The notes under the pieces were generated by a model that saw only the letters and a program-made list of their open reading frames with translations, ran no database searches and was not told the DNA's origin. From Steroidobacteraceae bacterium (GTDB taxonomy: Bacteria > Pseudomonadota > Gammaproteobacteria > Steroidobacterales > Steroidobacteraceae): a stretch of DNA of 5,729 nt. Of the stretch, positions 4,670-5,729 are shown one piece after another. Location of the stretch: NCBI GenBank assembly GCA_013044085.1, contig JABEVI010000145.1:1-5729 (forward strand). The letters are read 5' to 3'. A program made the translations under genes and the position numbers. Numbering within the stretch: the first letter of the stretch is position 1; every line of letters starts with the position of its first letter.

Positions 4670-5729
4670 GTCGGCAGCGCTTCGCGGAAGTGGCTGGGCG
4701 CATCGGCGAGATGAAATTCCGGTATGCGCCCGCGCAACAGGTCGTGGAACTCGCTCATCCAACGTTCGATGGAGGATAGCGGCCCCGGGCGGTAGCTGCT
4801 GGAGGCGAGACCGCGTTGCACGCGGGCGCAGAGCCAGCGGTCCTCCGCGTTGACCTGGGTGCTGATCCGGCTGCCGAGGAAGCGGACCGCGCGACTGGCG
4901 TCGCTCGAATCGGGCCGGCCGAACAGGCCGCTTCGAATGGTGCATCGGCCTGGCCCGCGTGGGATCACCTGGAAGAAATCCATCTGTTCGGGATACAAGT
5001 CGATTCCGAGGTTTGGCAGCGCGCTGTAGAAGCGCCAGCTACGGCGATAGGCTTCCGGCAGGTCGGCGGCGACGCGGCCGACGAGCCGCTGATACATCCG
5101 CTCGGACCAGCGCGACGACTCCTGTTCGCGCAGCCAGCTGATGCCGCGCGCGATGCTCGGGGCCGCCGCCTGGTCATCGTAGTCCGGCGTGAACATGCGG
5201 TTCAAACCCGGGTGCCCGATCGGCACGTGGTAGGACTCGAGGTAGTTGTCCATCGCGAGCTTCCAGTCGACATCCCAATCCTCGAGCGTGATCGGGCCGA
5301 GCGGCACCATGTCCTCCACTCGGTAGGGGGCGATTTCCTCGAGGAACGGCTGCCAGGTTTCGGCGAGCGGGGCCGGATCGCCGGCAAACGCGACGAACAC
5401 GAAGCCAAACAGGATCTGGATGGGGATCGGCTTGAGCGAATGCGAGTCGCGGTCGAGGCCGATGAAGGTGTCGCGCGCCGGCACGCCGATCAAGGAGCCG
5501 TCTTGGCGGTAGCTCCAGCCGTGGTAGGGGCAGGTGATCGTGCCGGGGCAGTTGCCGGCACCGTCGAGCAGGCGAGCCCCGCGATGCCTGCAAACGTTGT
5601 GAAACGCCCGGATCGAGCCCTCGCGCTCGCGCAGGATCAGGGCGCTCTCGGCACCGATGTCGAGGCTGAGGTAATCGCCGGGATGGGGGATCGAGCTGAC
5701 ATGGCATGCGATCTGCCAGCTCGGCAGCA
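4666..5729 (-). CDS. Rieske non-heme iron oxygenase alpha subunit, C-terminal 353 residues (N-terminus beyond window)
   Basis: This is the terminal oxygenase subunit of a ring-hydroxylating-type oxygenase, which receives electrons from a separate reductase and activates O2 at a mononuclear iron. Numbering from the first complete codon at 5727, the Rieske [2Fe-2S] motif is intact: C46-R-H48, 17 residues, then C66-P-Y-H69-G-W. The catalytic domain has DWKLAMDNYLESYHVPIGHP with iron ligands H167 and H172, and the third ligand is probably D296 in NAEDRWL. E164, three residues before H167, sits where classical naphthalene-type dioxygenases have Asp. Glu at this place is found in carnitine monooxygenase CntA and, as I recall, the choline/glycine-betaine group, hinting at an amine substrate. 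Only about 30-60 N-terminal residues should be missing. No beta-subunit or reductase gene is visible. The gene is convergent with the dehydrogenase, sharing 4 bases. The name GbcA is tempting, but the sequence does not prove glycine betaine as substrate. Confidence 0.92.
   Translation of the reverse strand, partial: LPSWQIACHVSSIPHPGDYLSLDIGAESALILREREGSIRAFHNVCRHRGARLLDGAGNCPGTITCPYHGWSYRQDGSLIGVPARDTFIGLDRDSHSLKPIPIQILFGFVFVAFAGDPAPLAETWQPFLEEIAPYRVEDMVPLGPITLEDWDVDWKLAMDNYLESYHVPIGHPGLNRMFTPDYDDQAAAPSIARGISWLREQESSRWSERMYQRLVGRVAADLPEAYRRSWRFYSALPNLGIDLYPEQMDFFQVIPRGPGRCTIRSGLFGRPDSSDASRAVRFLGSRISTQVNAEDRWLCARVQRGLASSSYRPGPLSSIERWMSEFHDLLRGRIPEFHLADAPSHFREALPT

Noticed and set aside
4670..4780. 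Search for a terminator hairpin after the dehydrogenase.
   Set aside because: The bases after its stop are coding sequence of the convergent oxygenase, and I see no stem-loop followed by a T-run.
1505..4945. A 1,146-codon open frame on the minus strand, antisense to the chimera and the dehydrogenase.
   Set aside because: Its product is Arg/Asp/Gly/His-rich, without hydrophobic core patterning or any recognisable domain, and it lies opposite two well-supported genes. Long antisense open frames are expected in GC-rich coding DNA.

Overview
The window is GC-rich DNA from a bacterium, most likely a member of Pseudomonadota. The evidence is a PotH/PotI-type transporter, a PuuC/KauB-type aldehyde dehydrogenase, a BetI-like regulator and dense gene packing. 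I cannot place it more finely. There are five protein genes, two of them cut by the window edges, and almost no intergenic space. I see no RNA gene, insertion sequence, CRISPR array or long repeat.

Left (1-1366, minus strand): two tandem inner-membrane permease genes of a polyamine-type ABC importer. potH (317 aa) is followed after 4 bases by potI, whose 3' half lies outside the window. Centre (1388-4669, plus strand): a 577-aa chimeric protein, then a PuuC/KauB-like aldehyde dehydrogenase 48 bases downstream. Right (4666-5729, minus strand): the C-terminal 353 residues of a Rieske non-heme iron oxygenase alpha subunit, convergent with the dehydrogenase and overlapping it by 4 bases.

The standout is the chimera. 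Its first ~210 residues form a TetR/BetI-type DNA-binding regulator. The remaining ~340 residues are a complete but degenerate copy of a Rieske oxygenase alpha subunit. Aligned by eye with the intact oxygenase at the right of the window, it keeps the fold landmarks. It has lost one His of the Rieske cluster motif and all three ligands of the mononuclear catalytic iron. I infer a pseudoenzyme recruited as a sensor domain, so that the regulator may read the substrate of the neighbouring oxygenase.

A coherent working model (inference): PotHI imports a cationic, amine-containing compound. The Rieske oxygenase hydroxylates it next to nitrogen so that the C-N bond breaks, giving an aldehyde and an amine. 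The NAD-dependent dehydrogenase oxidises the aldehyde to an acid. The chimera, transcribed away from the transporter genes across a gap of only 21 bases, controls one or more of these units. The substrate cannot be named from the sequence.
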